From NCBI RefSeq assembly GCF_001039355.2, contig NW_019775800.1, positions 1 to 52,554 of the forward strand: a stretch of DNA of 52,554 nucleotides, in the 5' to 3' direction. Every line of letters begins with the position of its first letter. Position 1 is the stretch's first letter. Shown here piece by piece: positions 33,886 to 46,430 of this stretch. The stretch is from Lingula anatina. Its lineage: Eukaryota; Brachiopoda; Lingulata; Lingulida; Lingulidae. The notes beneath the pieces are model-generated. The model was not told the origin of the DNA and did not search any database. It worked only from the letters and a program-made list of their open reading frames with translations. Both the position numbers and the translations under genes were made by a program.

Positions 33886-35995
33886 AAAGCCTCATACTTA
33901 CCCAAATCTCTTACATGTGTCTATGACATGTACATACTCATTGTGTTCCATGTGGTAACGTAATATCTGCTGGTATCTGAAAGTTTAATATCACTCAGTA
34001 CCTTTGAACAACAAGAATCTAACCATCCCCACCTTCAATCAATCAATCAATCAATAAATCAATAAATCAATAAATCAATCAATAAACAAATAAATAAACA
34101 AACAAACAAAAGTTTTCAAAATTGTCAGTAACACTAAAAATGTTTTAAAACTTTTGTTGTATTTGTGTCAGAAAGTACATTTTGTGAGTGTCAGAAAATC
34201 ATTATTCTTGAAATTAAAAAAAATATGACAAAAAGTTAATAGGTTTTGTAAGTTTTCAGTAACTGCAATATTTACTGCTTATATATTATAACATAAAATA
34301 CCCATCATATAACTTACAGTCTTGCCTTCTCATACAGATACAGTATTCCAGCCTTGAAGTTGTTCATCTGGCACAATACCAAAGCCTGGTCCAGGTCGTA
34401 ACCCGCCTAAAATATAGAACAAACAACCTGGATTTCTCTTATACCAAATCCTACCTTTTAATAATAGCTTTATAGTATTAAGTACAGAGAAAAGTTTTAC
34501 CAAGTAGGGCTGACACAGCTTGTATCTGAACATGCACCCAGACGTTCCTATTAACATGTGGATACTTACATCAGGGTTCTGTAGCAGGTCCAGTGTCTTC
34601 CTTTCCCTCTCTGTTTTGGAGCTGATGTCAGTCTCGTGAACAATGCAATGTAGATACAGTTCCAGTAGCGTGTTGTACACCAGAGCTGGGGAGTTGGGTT
34701 GGACCTAAGCAAAAAACAAGGAGTACTATGAGTGTAGATACAGTTCCAGTATTGTTGGGTTGGACCTGAGCAAAAACAAGGAGCACTTAGAGTGTAAATA
34801 AAGTTCCAGAAGTGTTAAAAATTCACCTGTTTTGAAAATAAAAAGAAATGACTCATGTTTTAGACCAACAGTCTCGGTAACTACGTACTACAGTCTTCAT
34901 GAATTGAAGTTCAAAAAACTTTCAAGCAGAAGTTCTCTTGTGAAACCAGTAGTAGGGCTAAATATGCTGGTTTGAGAGTCACTGAAAGAGTCACTATAAG
35001 GCCCCATTCAGCACAGATGATCCGATTACTAACTGATCTGCCCACTAAATATGGCTGACCACACTTCAAAAGAGATACTGCTGATTCCTGATGGTCTCCT
35101 TGCCTCCACCCACACCACTAAACAGATTAAATTTCCGGTACGAGGTTTAATTGCTAGGCACCGGCAGTGACGGCAAGAGTGGAGGCAGGGAGACCATCGA
35201 GAATCAGCGGCATCACTTTTGAAGTGTGGTCGGCCAAATTTAGTGTTGTTGGATCAGTTAGTAATCGACTCATCTGTTCTGAATGGGGCCAAAGAGTCAC
35301 TGAGTACATGATAGAGCTAGTGACCCACCTTCACCATGTGCTCTAAGAACTCCGTCAGCCTTTGAGAGTTGTTCACAAAGATGTGGATGAACTCGTCTGC
35401 ATTTGCTCTTTGGATTTTGGGAACTTCTCCTTAAAAATGAAAGAAACACAAGTTAGGGCTGTGCAATCAATGTAACTTCCAGGCAAGCAAGATGTAGAGA
35501 TGTACATATTCAGTGCATCTTTCCTTTTCAATCTGACTTTTCTTTTTTTCTTCTTTTTATTTTTTATTAATTAATTAATTAATTTATTTATTTTTTTTTT
35601 TGGGGGGGGGGGAGGTGGAGGGAAGGAACATTTTATTTAGCAATAAGTGAACTAATGTATGCTTAAATTTAACCAGTCTATAACTATAATTAAAACTATG
35701 AGGTATCATTTTGCCAAGTCGACATAATAAGAACATGATAGTGAAAGAATAAGTAAAAACAACAAAAAATCCAGTACTCATACCTCCTAAGGTATTCATG
35801 TCCACCAGAGGCTCTAGAAAAAAAACATTTTTAGAGAGAAAAAGTGCAAATTATAACACTTAAATAATAAGATTATAGATGCATTATAAAGTATGTTACA
35901 AATATTGAGGTTAGAGTTATTAACCTCATACATACATAAAGTCATATAAATGCACACGTGCCCTAATGCATTCTCTCTCTCTCTCTCTCTCACAT

Positions 35996-36046
<51 letters not shown>

Positions 36047-39000
36047 CACACACACTTACTGTTACTAGGTCTATAGTCAGTACAGAGTCTCTTGAGCAAT
36101 TCTGTTGTTTCCTGGGGGACTTCAGCCATAAGAACTTTACCATAGCGCTTCAGATTGCTCTCGGCCTAGAACAAGTTATTTGTAATACCCAGTCTGGTCT
36201 CAGTACTGTTACAGTATAAAATTTCATTTCAGAATGCTCATGAAATTTTTACATCACCAGATTTAAACTCTAGCATTAGCCTTTTTGAATTTTGTAATAT
36301 ATAAATTTTCCGACATTTCCTTTAACATTAAAAATTTCATTTCAGAATGCTCATGAAATTTATATATCAGCAGATTTTAATTCTAGCATTAGCCTTTTTG
36401 AATTTTGTAATACATAAATTTTCTGACTTTTCCATTAGCAAATTGTGAAATTTGCTTTTTTTTTTTACTTTTTATTTCCAAATTAGTTTTCCACCTCAGT
36501 CTATAACTCCCACCCTACCTCCATGAAGTCCAGTTTCCCTATATAGTCCAGAGCCTTCTGGTAGTTCTTAATGCTCTCCAGCTGAATCCTCAAGTACCAC
36601 TCGTGTTTGTTGTGGAGTTCAGCCAAAAACAGGGCGTGGTCATAGTAGGCTGCTTGACGGCACACTTTAATGGCTGTCTCAACATCGAAATCTATCTCGC
36701 GATCTTTGGTCTTGAATAAGAGAGTAAAATGTGCATTGAAGATGAACTGCAACTTAGCTGAGTGGACTGCGGATTTTAGGACACATAGTGACATGGTGTT
36801 ACATACCTGTGTTTAGTAAACAGTAAGAGACAAAACCATAAAGTTAGTAAAATATCATTATCAACACAAACGACCGAATTATGACAAAAGCAATAAATAT
36901 AAAACATATTTAATAATAGGCATATTATATAAAACATACCATAATGAACTCATCTAGCTTAGAGACATCTTTGAGTTTAGTATAGCAGTTCAATAACAGG
37001 GTGGTGTGGTCTTCTGTCGCCTGCTGTGCTTTATGAAGCGCCTGGAGGTACGCTGTCAGGTTATGTATTCTTTGGGCATCTAAAAACTGGAAAATACGAA
37101 ATAATAAAATAATAAAAAGATTCATTGCTTATAAGTGCATTTGCATTCGTCTCAGCAATGTTGAAGGAACTATTTACTGATATTGGCTATGTAAATCATT
37201 TGTCTTACTATGGTGACCATATTTAGAAATAATTATATTTTTCAGAATATAATAACTGAGGTGCCTGAAATGCTTGGGAAAAGCCATATTCTTAATTTAT
37301 CTGTTGGACTCAATAAACATCACATGAATAAGAAGCACTATGATAAATTTTGTCAAGAGACCCTGTTTACATCTTGTCACTGCTGGTTAACAAACATATC
37401 AATTTTGTCTGTCCTAATTAGTTTTAAAAAATTAATTAATGAGTAATCACCAACCAGTCTTACCTTTCTTATGACATAAGAAGCCTCCAGCTTTCCTATA
37501 GTCTTAATATACTGAGCTATAGCGCCATCATGATCTCCCTTACTGAAATATCATTAAAATATTTCTATAGGAAAAGTTTCCACTTTTTGCTACAAACAAG
37601 TAAAGCTTGGTAGTATTTTTTTCTAAAAAAATTAAAATTAAAACCAATACGACTGTAAATGTGCCATGGTGCTCAGGAGTTGTACTAAAAAGAGCAGACC
37701 TAACTTGGATGTGAATCAGCCTTCCTGCTCATGTGACTTACCTATACAAATGGTCTCCATATTGCCGAAATATGTCAATGAGGCCTTCTTGGTCATACTG
37801 CTGACTCTTGGCTAGGCTAGAAAAATATAACACCAATAAATTGCAGAAATTTATAAAAAAGATCTTAGTGTTTTGCAAGTTAATTTCGTGTTGTTTAAAA
37901 TTTGAAGTTGGTTTCATTTTTTGAATATAAATAGAAAAGGCACGCAGGTTATGTCAACAGCATATTATTTCAAACACTTTAAATATTTTTTCCATAACAA
38001 TATTTTAATTTTGATTTTATGTATAGGAAAGTTTACTTTTTAAATGGAGTATTTGAATTGAATTTTTTCCTTAAACAACTAAAAATGTCTAATTAAAAAA
38101 TATTTTTTTAAATAAACATAAAATCAAAATTACAAAACAACACTTCTCATAAGAAAAAAGAAGTTAGTGTATCAATAAAATGTACTAACTTGATAGCAAC
38201 TTGATAGAGATTTTTCTTGAACAGCATCTCCANTGGCTGTCTCAACATCGAAATCTATCTCGCGATCTTTGGTCTTGAATAAGAGAGTAAAATGTGCATT
38301 GAAGATGAACTGCAACTTAGCTGAGTGGACTGCGGATTTTAGGACACATAGTGACATGGTGTTACATACCTGTGTTTAGTAAACAGTAAGAGACAAAACC
38401 ATAAAGTTAGTAAAATATCATTATCAACACAAACGACCGAATTATGACAAAAGCAATAAATATAAAACATATTTAATAATAGGCATATTATATAAAACAT
38501 ACCATAATGAACTCATCTAGCTTAGAGACATCTTTGAGTTTAGTATAGCAGTTCAATAACAGGGTGGTGTGGTCTTCTGTCGCCTGCTGTGCTTTATGAA
38601 GCGCCTGGAGGTACGCTGTCAGGTTATGTATTCTTTGGGCATCTAAAAACTGGAAAATACGAAATAATAAAATAATAAAAAGATTCATTGCTTATAAGTG
38701 CATTTGCATTCGTCTCAGCAATGTTGAAGGAACTATTTACTGATATTGGCTATGTAAATCATTTGTCTTACTATGGTGACCATATTTAGAAATAATTATA
38801 TTTTTCAGAATATAATAACTGAGGTGCCTGAAATGCTTGGGAAAAGCCATATTCTTAATTTATCTGTTGGACTCAATAAACATCACATGAATAAGAAGCA
38901 CTATGATAAATTTTGTCAAGAGACCCTGTTTACATCTTGTCACTGCTGGTTAACAAACATATCAATTTTGTCTGTCCTAATTAGTTTTAAAAAATTAATT

Positions 39001-42000
39001 AATGAGTAATCACCAACCAGTCTTACCTTTCTTATGACATAAGAAGCCTCCAGCTTTCCTATAGTCTTAATATACTGAGCTATAGCGCCATCATGATCTC
39101 CCTTACTGAAATATCATTAAAATATTTCTATAGGAAAAGTTTCCACTTTTTGCTACAAACAAGTAAAGCTTGGTAGTATTTTTTTCTAAAAAAATTAAAA
39201 TTAAAACCAATACGACTGTAAATGTGCCATGGTGCTCAGGAGTTGTACTAAAAAGAGCAGACCTAACTTGGATGTGAATCAGCCTTCCTGCTCATGTGAC
39301 TTACCTATACAAATGGTCTCCATATTGCCGAAATATGTCAATGAGGCCTTCTTGGTCATACTGCTGACTCTTGGCTAGGCTAGAAAAATATAACACCAAT
39401 AAATTGCAGAAATTTATAAAAAAGATCTTAGTGTTTTGCAAGTTAATTTCGTGTTGTTTAAAATTTGAAGTTGGTTTCATTTTTTGAATATAAATAGAAA
39501 AGGCACGCAGGTTATGTCAACAGCATATTATTTCAAACACTTTAAATATTTTTTCCATAACAATATTTTAATTTTGATTTTATGTATAGGAAAGTTTACT
39601 TTTTAAATGGAGTATTTGAATTGAATTTTTTCCTTAAACAACTAAAAATGTCTAATTAAAAAATATTTTTTTAAATAAACATAAAATCAAAATTACAAAA
39701 CAACACTTCTCATAAGAAAAAAGAAGTTAGTGTATCAATAAAATGTACTAACTTGATAGCAACTTGATAGAGATTTTTCTTGAACAGCATCTCCAGCTTA
39801 GTCTGCGTGTCTTTCTCCTGTAGTAAATACATCTGAAATGACAAATAAATTCCACCTCAAACACTTCTTCATTAAATTTTGTACTAAAAAAGATATTTTA
39901 AACTCAAAATTCCACAAAAAATATGATCAACCAATATTTACTAATTTGTACCATGTGGAAAAAAACAACACTTCAGTTACGCCATAACTGAGACAATAAA
40001 TAACACACACCTTTCCGTCTCCAGATATAATATAGAGGGCGCCCCACTCACTGACGACATCAATCACCTCAGGAATGGGTACAGAGCAGGCGATAAACTT
40101 GTTCTGGATGTCGTACACTGTAACAATGTGCATGTCAAGGTTCTGGTTGGCCCTGCAGTCATGATAAATAATGATCAATTAAGTAATCTATAAATAACTT
40201 TTAAATTAGTTTTCAAAAGATATTTGGACGGGTCTGAAGTTTTCATTTTTTATCACCTTTCATATTGACAAGAATAAGTACAAAAAGGAGAGAGATTTCA
40301 TACCAGTCAACAACTTTCTTCTTCGAAAATCTTTTTTTTTTAATCGGAGAGAGGTTGCACAAAAATTATCACAAGTAATAAATAGAAATATACATTTTAA
40401 CCCACATGGTGAATATTTTTACACAAATGAAAGTCCTTTATGACACAGGATAATTAGATAAATTTGATATTTTGTAAAAAAAAAAAAAAAAAAAAAAACT
40501 CTCACATGGGCCTGGGTATCCCCTTGCTGTCCTTTCCAACCACAACCAAATAGCCCCTGAACCAGTGTAACTGTAACTTCTCTCCCTCAAATACCAGGCA
40601 CGGCCCTCGACCATCTGGCTGGTAGAAATAGACTGCCTGGAATGGTTCACAGAACAGTGTTAGGTGTGACGGTGTGCTAGTTGAGTGACTTGTGACATTG
40701 TAACTTGCACACACCGCATACAAGATTTTTCACCAGTTACACACGCACACAAATCTTTTATACTCCCTTTCTCTTTCATGTGCACACACACACACACACA
40801 CACACACACTTACACACACACACTACTTACATCTTGTCTTCCTAACACCAGCTGGTTATCCTGTGTCATGTCACTCATAATGGAACACCTCAGCTTACAA
40901 CCATGCTGGTCTAAAACCTCCTGCAATAAGATGACATAATTAGAAGATATTATACCAAATAGGGTCGGCTCAACTGATATGTAAAAACATCATTATGGAA
41001 CGACTCAGCTTACAAGGTGACGACATTGTCAGAATTTACAGAAACTAGACTTTAGATTTAAATTTAGTTCATTGCATCTCCTGTTCATTGCATCTCACCA
41101 ATCTCTTAATGACACCTGCTACGTAATAGAGAATTATCTGTTTCAGAATGACTATTAATCCGCAAACATGACTGCCATTGTGATTTTAGTTGCCACTTTG
41201 AAAATTTCTAAAGAAGGGAAAAATGACCTACAAAGGCACACTGCTGTGCTCAGCCTAACTGACTACACATTACCTGACTTTAATTTTCTAGCACATATAT
41301 TTATAATTAATTATTTAAGATAAAACTGATATCAACAGGACTTCAAGCTCCTTGTCTCTTACTTTTGTGTCTTTATCTTTTGCTGATAGATTCATTGCCA
41401 TGGTAACATGCTCCGTGACAACAAACAATATTGTCTGCCTTCCCGAGGACTTGAAGGAGAGTCCTGTGATAGGATGGGGTCCATCGTGGATCGTCCTCTG
41501 CTTGCTGTGCCTGTAACAAGATAACTGTTTTAGAGCTTGGAAGCAAGTAACAGGAGGTGCCCTACTAGACAATATTATCGTTTTGCTGGACAAACCTAGA
41601 TATCATTCTACTTGTTCCATTTTTGCTGAATTCTCATCATTTATTTCCTAATTCAATTAACTTTTTTAAATTAAAAATTTTATTTTATTTTATTTTAAAT
41701 TTACATTGTACCACCTACCTGTCCCTGGTGACATCTCCTCTAAACAGGACCACACTTCCATTCTCAAATCCCACCACCATGTGGTTCAGGTTCTCATGGA
41801 CAGCAAGACAAGTCACCTAGTAATATACATGGGAAAACTGAATTTGTGTTTCTGTGTGTGGACGCGTGCATGTGTGTATGTGTGTGGCTGTGCACTCATG
41901 CATGCGTGTACGCATGTGTGTGAATGCATGTGTGTGCATGTGTGTGTGGGATTATGGTCCTCACGGACAACTAGACTGGTCAGACAGGTCAATGTACACT

Positions 42001-44868
42001 GTATAAAGAACGCATGGGTGTGCGTGTGAACAGGAGCATTTAAGATTCTAATGTAGGACAAAACACTTGAAATAACTCTCTGCTTATATGTATGGAAATA
42101 TCTCTGTATATTTTGTTCATATGCTGGTACATAATTTGTGCCTGACAGAGAGAGAAAGCCTAATATTCACACTTACAGGTGTTGGTTTGTTGTTTCCTGG
42201 CAGAGCCCTCACAATTCTGGTACAGGTAGGAGAACCAAACTTATCAGGCTGGAATGCAATAGTGGAAATATTACTCTCGAAAATCATTATACCCTCCATT
42301 AAAATCAACACAATCCTAATCTCTCTAATATATTTTGTTGCTATAAGGCTATTTTTAACTCACCTTTTAGGAAGAGAACTGGAACAAACATATCATGTCC
42401 ATCTCCTGCATCACTAGCCTATGTTCAGTGTTTTAAATATTTCAAACTTACTAAAATGGTGGCAGATTCATTTCACAACCAAACCAGCAATAATACAGTA
42501 ACATTAAAAGCCCAAAATCAGCTTAAGAACAATTCTAAAACCAATTCACTGTGGGTCTGCTTTACTTTTTCTAGTTCTACAAGAATAATAAATATCCCAG
42601 TACCTTGTCCAAGTTCCAGACTTTGATCAGTGGATTGATGCCTTCTTCATCCTCCTGAACATGAACACACAAACATCATACATTTATTCATAAGACAAGC
42701 AATCAAATGTTAACAGTCAAAGTTGATTGTAATACTGTATGACCATAAGTTGTTGGAGAAACAAGTCTGACCTTGATCTTTCGAGAATTTCTAGACAAAA
42801 TAAAAATTCATTCGTACGGTACAAGGGGCACAACTTCAAAGAGAGGAAAATGACTGGCAGTTTTTCTTTTTTTTTAAATTTTACTTATCTACCTCTACTT
42901 TGTGGGATTATATCACCATCTTCAGTGTAGATTAATGATTTGTGCTGCCCTCTACAGTTTATAATACTGATTCTAATGGTTACCAAAATACTGTGCTGGC
43001 CGCTTGAGTTCATAATACTCACCCCAATGGTCACCAGGATATTGTGCTGCTTCAGCTGGTAAAGATGTGATACACGGATACCATATGCTTTGAAGGAGTT
43101 CACTCGCAACTGTCTATTCATAAAATGAAGGCTGCCTTCAAAGTCTCCTAGGACAACCTGGCCCCGCCCACTAACACATGCTGATATATTGAGCTCCTGA
43201 AATGATTGACAACATAAGACAACCCAGTACAACCTGGCCCCACCCATTAACACATGCTGATATACTGAGTTCCAGAAAAGAAATGATTGGCAATTTTAAG
43301 AACCCAGCAAAACCTGACCTATTGCACCCAAGATAATTGGTAATGCTAGACACAACTAACAATATGAAACCTAGTGGCACAAACAAATATATTGTTTTCA
43401 ATAGATGATTGACACAGTTTGATACATAGTGAAAATGATGACATATACTGGGAATGCTATAAAAATCATTATAACTCAATTTTACCAATACAACAGTTTT
43501 TAAGGAAAGATTTTATTTTCCTTCTAATCAAGAGCTAGACAACCAATTATAAGTCAACCTGCAGCTTTAGGATAATTCTCTGCATTAACTTCCACACAAA
43601 AAAATGCATGTCTCATTAAAAGGAGAATTTTCTTCCTGATGTAATGAGAAGATTTTTAAAAAGTAGAATGCCAAACTCACCTTGAGTTTATCAAATGGTT
43701 TATTTTCATCTGGATCAGTGACAATTTCTTTGTCAAAGAAGTTAAACCTCCTCCACTGAAATATAACAAAGATTTTCAGTTGAAATGATACAAATGTACA
43801 ATAATTCCTTTTATTTCTACTTTATCTCCCATCAATAGTAGTCAGCTATTTTGAAGTAGGGATTATTTTTCTGAAAAAGTGGTTCTTTCACCATGAAGCC
43901 TTGGTGAACCTAGATGAATTATTATCCAGATCAGACCTTTTCCTGGCAAAAAGCACAATTTGAACCCGTCTGCAATTTTACCAATTTCCTGTCATATTCA
44001 TTAGTTGCATATGTATCAGTCTGTGCAAAAAATCTTTGAAGTCCACCAAGCAACGAGGATATAAAAATCCTCTGCTCCTGTGTGAAATAGTGCAGGCCTG
44101 TAGCCGGGGGGGGGGGGGGGGTTGAGGTTTCAAAAGAACCACCCCTTTTGCTGGGAAAAGGTCCACTCTCGGTAAAATTTGATCTAAGTACATGAAGTTT
44201 TTATGGAAAAAGGTCCATTTTTTCAGAAAAAGAACCCCCCTTTTGAAATTGCTGGCTACGGGCCTGTAGTGACAACGCAGTAATAAATTGAATTAATTAT
44301 CAAAATTTCACTTTCTCTGCTTCAAAACTATTGGCATTTGGCAGGGGGACCAGTATTAACATTGCAGATTGATGTTTTTATTTTTCATTTTCTATTTCTA
44401 TTTTCTATTCATTTTTCTATCCTAACAGGTCTGATAAATGGTATTTCATTACAACATAAATTATTTTATATAATAATAATATTTCATGATCAAGGTACAC
44501 AATTTCATTAATTATGTAAAATTTTTCATATTTTTTTAATACAACATGTCCAACATTATTTTTTACTGAACAAATAAAAACATAAAGAATAACAACTACA
44601 AAACGATTTTTGTCAAAGCAAACTAATAAGAAATCAAACCGACAATTATCACTTTCACTGTGTCAGATGGAAATATGCTAGTTGACTGACTTCCTCAACC
44701 TAGTTGGAAGGGGTCGCTCTGGGCAGTTTTGGATAAAATACAACTTGAGCTTTGTCAGGAACGAAATAATTGAGGATTTATAAGGACGCAAGCATGTAAC
44801 AATTTGTCCGTGTGGTAGACATTTGGAAAAATTAGCAATTTGTTGACACCTACCTGTAAGAAGGCCAT
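30987..44868 (-). CDS. VPS11: VPS11, core subunit of HOPS/CORVET tethering complexes
   Basis: Twenty-eight exons give 2760 nt, 919 aa (human VPS11 is about 941). Exons: 44868-44854, 43755-43681, 43196-43023, 42654-42604, 42239-42177, 41816-41719, 41510-41363, 40920-40831, 40636-40506, 40152-40011, 39832-39753, 39379-39305, 39105-39027, 38649-38503, 36710-36519, 36165-36060, 35813-35784, 35429-35329, 34704-34570, 34406-34318, 33976-33902, 33639-33462, 33256-33135, 32742-32647, 32419-32360, 31883-31817, 31374-31312, 31064-30987. The N-terminal half is the WD-type propeller (LYQLKQHNILVTIG, FYQPDGRGPC). The alpha-solenoid follows (FLDAQRIHNLTAYLQ, HTTLLLNCYTKLKD), then a C3H2C3 RING (KCSACG...CQHSYHQHCFESY...CPVCLPENR). 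VPS11 scaffolds endosome and lysosome tethering, and its RING contacts VPS18. This path skips the duplicated exons at 36940-38273 and uses the 3' copy adjoining the full exon 15. Confidence 0.93.
33842..33875. repeat. Poly-C tract with nearby N
   Basis: Two C runs separated by AAAAAAN and about 27 bp occur where copy A has one shorter C/T/A tract, so this is a local mis-join around a homopolymer. Confidence 0.8.
35000..35290. mobile_element. Foldback MITE in a VPS11 intron (copy B of the 28969 element)
   Basis: This is the same insertion as 28969-29259, carried by the duplicated block. It has several substitutions, including in the right arm (ATCGACTCATCTG), so the two copies have diverged. 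Confidence 0.6.
36217..36443. repeat. About 115-bp tandem duplication present only in copy B
   Basis: A segment beginning AAATTTCATTTCAGAATGCTCATG occurs twice in a row (starts near 36219 and 36338). Copy A has a single equivalent near 30120-30230. The two units differ by several bases, so the duplication is not a fresh assembly slip. Confidence 0.7.
36671..39795. repeat. 1562-bp direct duplication joined by N at 38233
   Basis: 36671-38232 matches 38234-39795 with no difference that I could find. Both hold VPS11 exons 12-14, and the breakpoints fall inside exon 15 and exon 11. The extra exon copies are 37816-37742, 37542-37464 and 37086-36940, with fragments of exon 11 (38232-38190) and exon 15 (38273-38234). 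Identity plus a single-N joint points to an assembly artefact. Confidence 0.9.
42950..43290 (-). repeat. Tandem duplications of both edges of VPS11 exon 3
   Basis: Upstream of exon 3 (about 43222-43287), a diverged copy of its first ~50 nt can be read (SISACVNGWGQVVLG against NISACVSGRGQVVLG). Downstream (about 42955-43005), a copy of its last ~25 nt plus donor region recurs (QHSILVTIR against QHNILVTIG), with the GGGGTGAGT donor changed to AGAATCAGT. Both are noncoding relics in the chosen gene model. Confidence 0.6.
44093..44266. mobile_element. hAT-like MITE with TAGTG target-site duplication
   Basis: The left end CAGGCCTGTAGCC matches the inverse of the right end (CAGGCCCGTAGCC) with one mismatch, and TAGTG flanks both sides (44088-44092 and 44267-44271). 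The inner arms share TTTCAAAAG and GGTCCA words in opposite orientation. The left arm contains a G homopolymer. It is in the first intron of VPS11. Confidence 0.65.
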
Positions 44869-45139
44869 GACGGCATATCTGGGTCAAGTCAGTCAGCGAG
44901 AAAAGTCAAAAAATAGTTTCGAATACTTTAACATGTTTATGTATTAATATGTGAACATATTAACATCATTATAAAGCTAAAAGTAATTTAAAACCAATTT
45001 TTGTAATTATAATTTTTATATATTGATGTCATAATTTTGAAAAAATATTTCTAAAACGTCAAAATTCACTGACGATTGACTCTGCTTTAGGTTGCTGAGG
45101 ACTCGCTTGGGCTTGGCGTGGGTGAAAACTTTAACCAAA
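44869..45139. promoter_or_regulatory. Divergent promoter region between VPS11 and the coiled-coil gene
   Basis: Only 271 bp separate the VPS11 ATG (44868, minus) from the first ATG of the plus-strand gene (45140), so both 5' UTRs and core promoters must share this stretch. No TATA box is evident. Confidence 0.5.
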
Positions 45140-45206
45140 ATGTCCCGAATGTCATCAACTTTCGGAAGACAAAGCGGTCTGAAATCTTCACAGAAGTCTT
45201 TAGGAG
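45140..45206 (+). CDS. Alternative first exon 1a of the coiled-coil gene
   Basis: The ATG at 45140 starts 22 codons (MSRMSSTFGRQSGLKSSQKS, then LG) and ends in G|GTTTGT at phase 1, compatible with the 47588 acceptor. It is the promoter-proximal choice, 271 bp from the VPS11 start codon. Confidence 0.65.
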
Positions 45207-46388
45207 GTTTGTAGCCATTTTACAATTTTAGGTCATATTTATTTTGTGCAGCGACCCGTTGCAAGAAATATCGTGCCAAACGGCTAACTCGGTCAGTGTA
45301 ACATTGACATAACTTTCTATTATTATACGCATCGGGATCAATAGAGTATACATTCTTTGCACATTGATCTTAAGATAAAACTGGAAAACGAAGAATCGAA
45401 GCTGAATTTTTTTACAGCTAAGAAAAGTGTTGTGCATGCGTAGTATTACTCCTACGGCGAGACCAACAACAGGCAACAAAGTGACAGCGACGGCATACTG
45501 AACGAGGCCATTATAAAACATAACTGGATAACAAAGATCCTCTGAAACTGGGAAATAAGTTTGACTGTCATTGCAATACAGTAAAATTTGGATCATAAAA
45601 AAATTGAGAAAAAAACGTAGAAGCATTTTATGCTTTGCTTAGCACCATATTAATTATTATCAAGAAAAAGAAATCGTAAACCTAAAATTAATAAGCCTGC
45701 GATAACCATGCCTCTTACTCGAGAGATCTCGCAGCCCATCGGACAGCAGCCACCAGATGTTTTCAACTGGACGGACACTTTGCGTAAGACGCCACCTCCG
45801 TCCCCACCTCATTCCAGAAAACGCAGCAAGTCGCCAATAACATTCAATAGCTCCAGCACACGCAGCTTAGGTGCGTAAACTTCAAATGGGAGATAAAATT
45901 TATTCCTGCTTGTTAGCTTTAGGGTTTAATGAATTTGTTTGTAAATTTAATACTCTATGCCGAGATAGCACCCTGAGTATTGGAGGTCACTGGAACCTCA
46001 CCTCTGCATCATCAGCACAAAATCCATGCGTTAACATTTCTACTGATGATTTTTGGTATGAACAATGTGCAGAAAACAGCAATAGGAGTGGTAACGCATG
46101 AATTTTGTACTACAGTATGCCTCTGCTGTTCAGTAACCTAGAAACACAGAGGACACTGAAAGCTTAACAGTTGCTGTTACTGTACTTGTACGTACTGAAA
46201 TGGCAGAGGTGCGCAAAGAATGTGAGTTGCTAGTTATCTCTGAGACTCAGGGTGCAAGGCATTAAGTTAAAGCGCTTCATGTTATATAGCACGCCAAGCA
46301 AACTGAAGGCACCTGTTGTTTGTACTAATATTGTCTGAGTTGAGCCAAACCTTTTTAACCAGCTACTATGCTGCATCACAGATTTTTT

Positions 46389-46430
<42 letters not shown>

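Larger units (their letters stand above)
24511..36670. repeat. About 6-kb direct duplication, copies A (24511-30460) and B (30462-about 36670)
   Basis: The two blocks are collinear over exons, introns and microsatellites, with a low level of substitutions and several length differences. They meet at a single N (30461). Copy A also begins right after an N (24510). Copy B contains a further N at 33823 and copy A a run of 25 N (29548-29572) in G-rich sequence. Confidence 0.9.

Noticed and set aside
41706-42061. Frames rich in Cys/Val or His/Thr on both strands
   Set aside because: Produced by a GT/AC-rich microsatellite region in a VPS11 intron.
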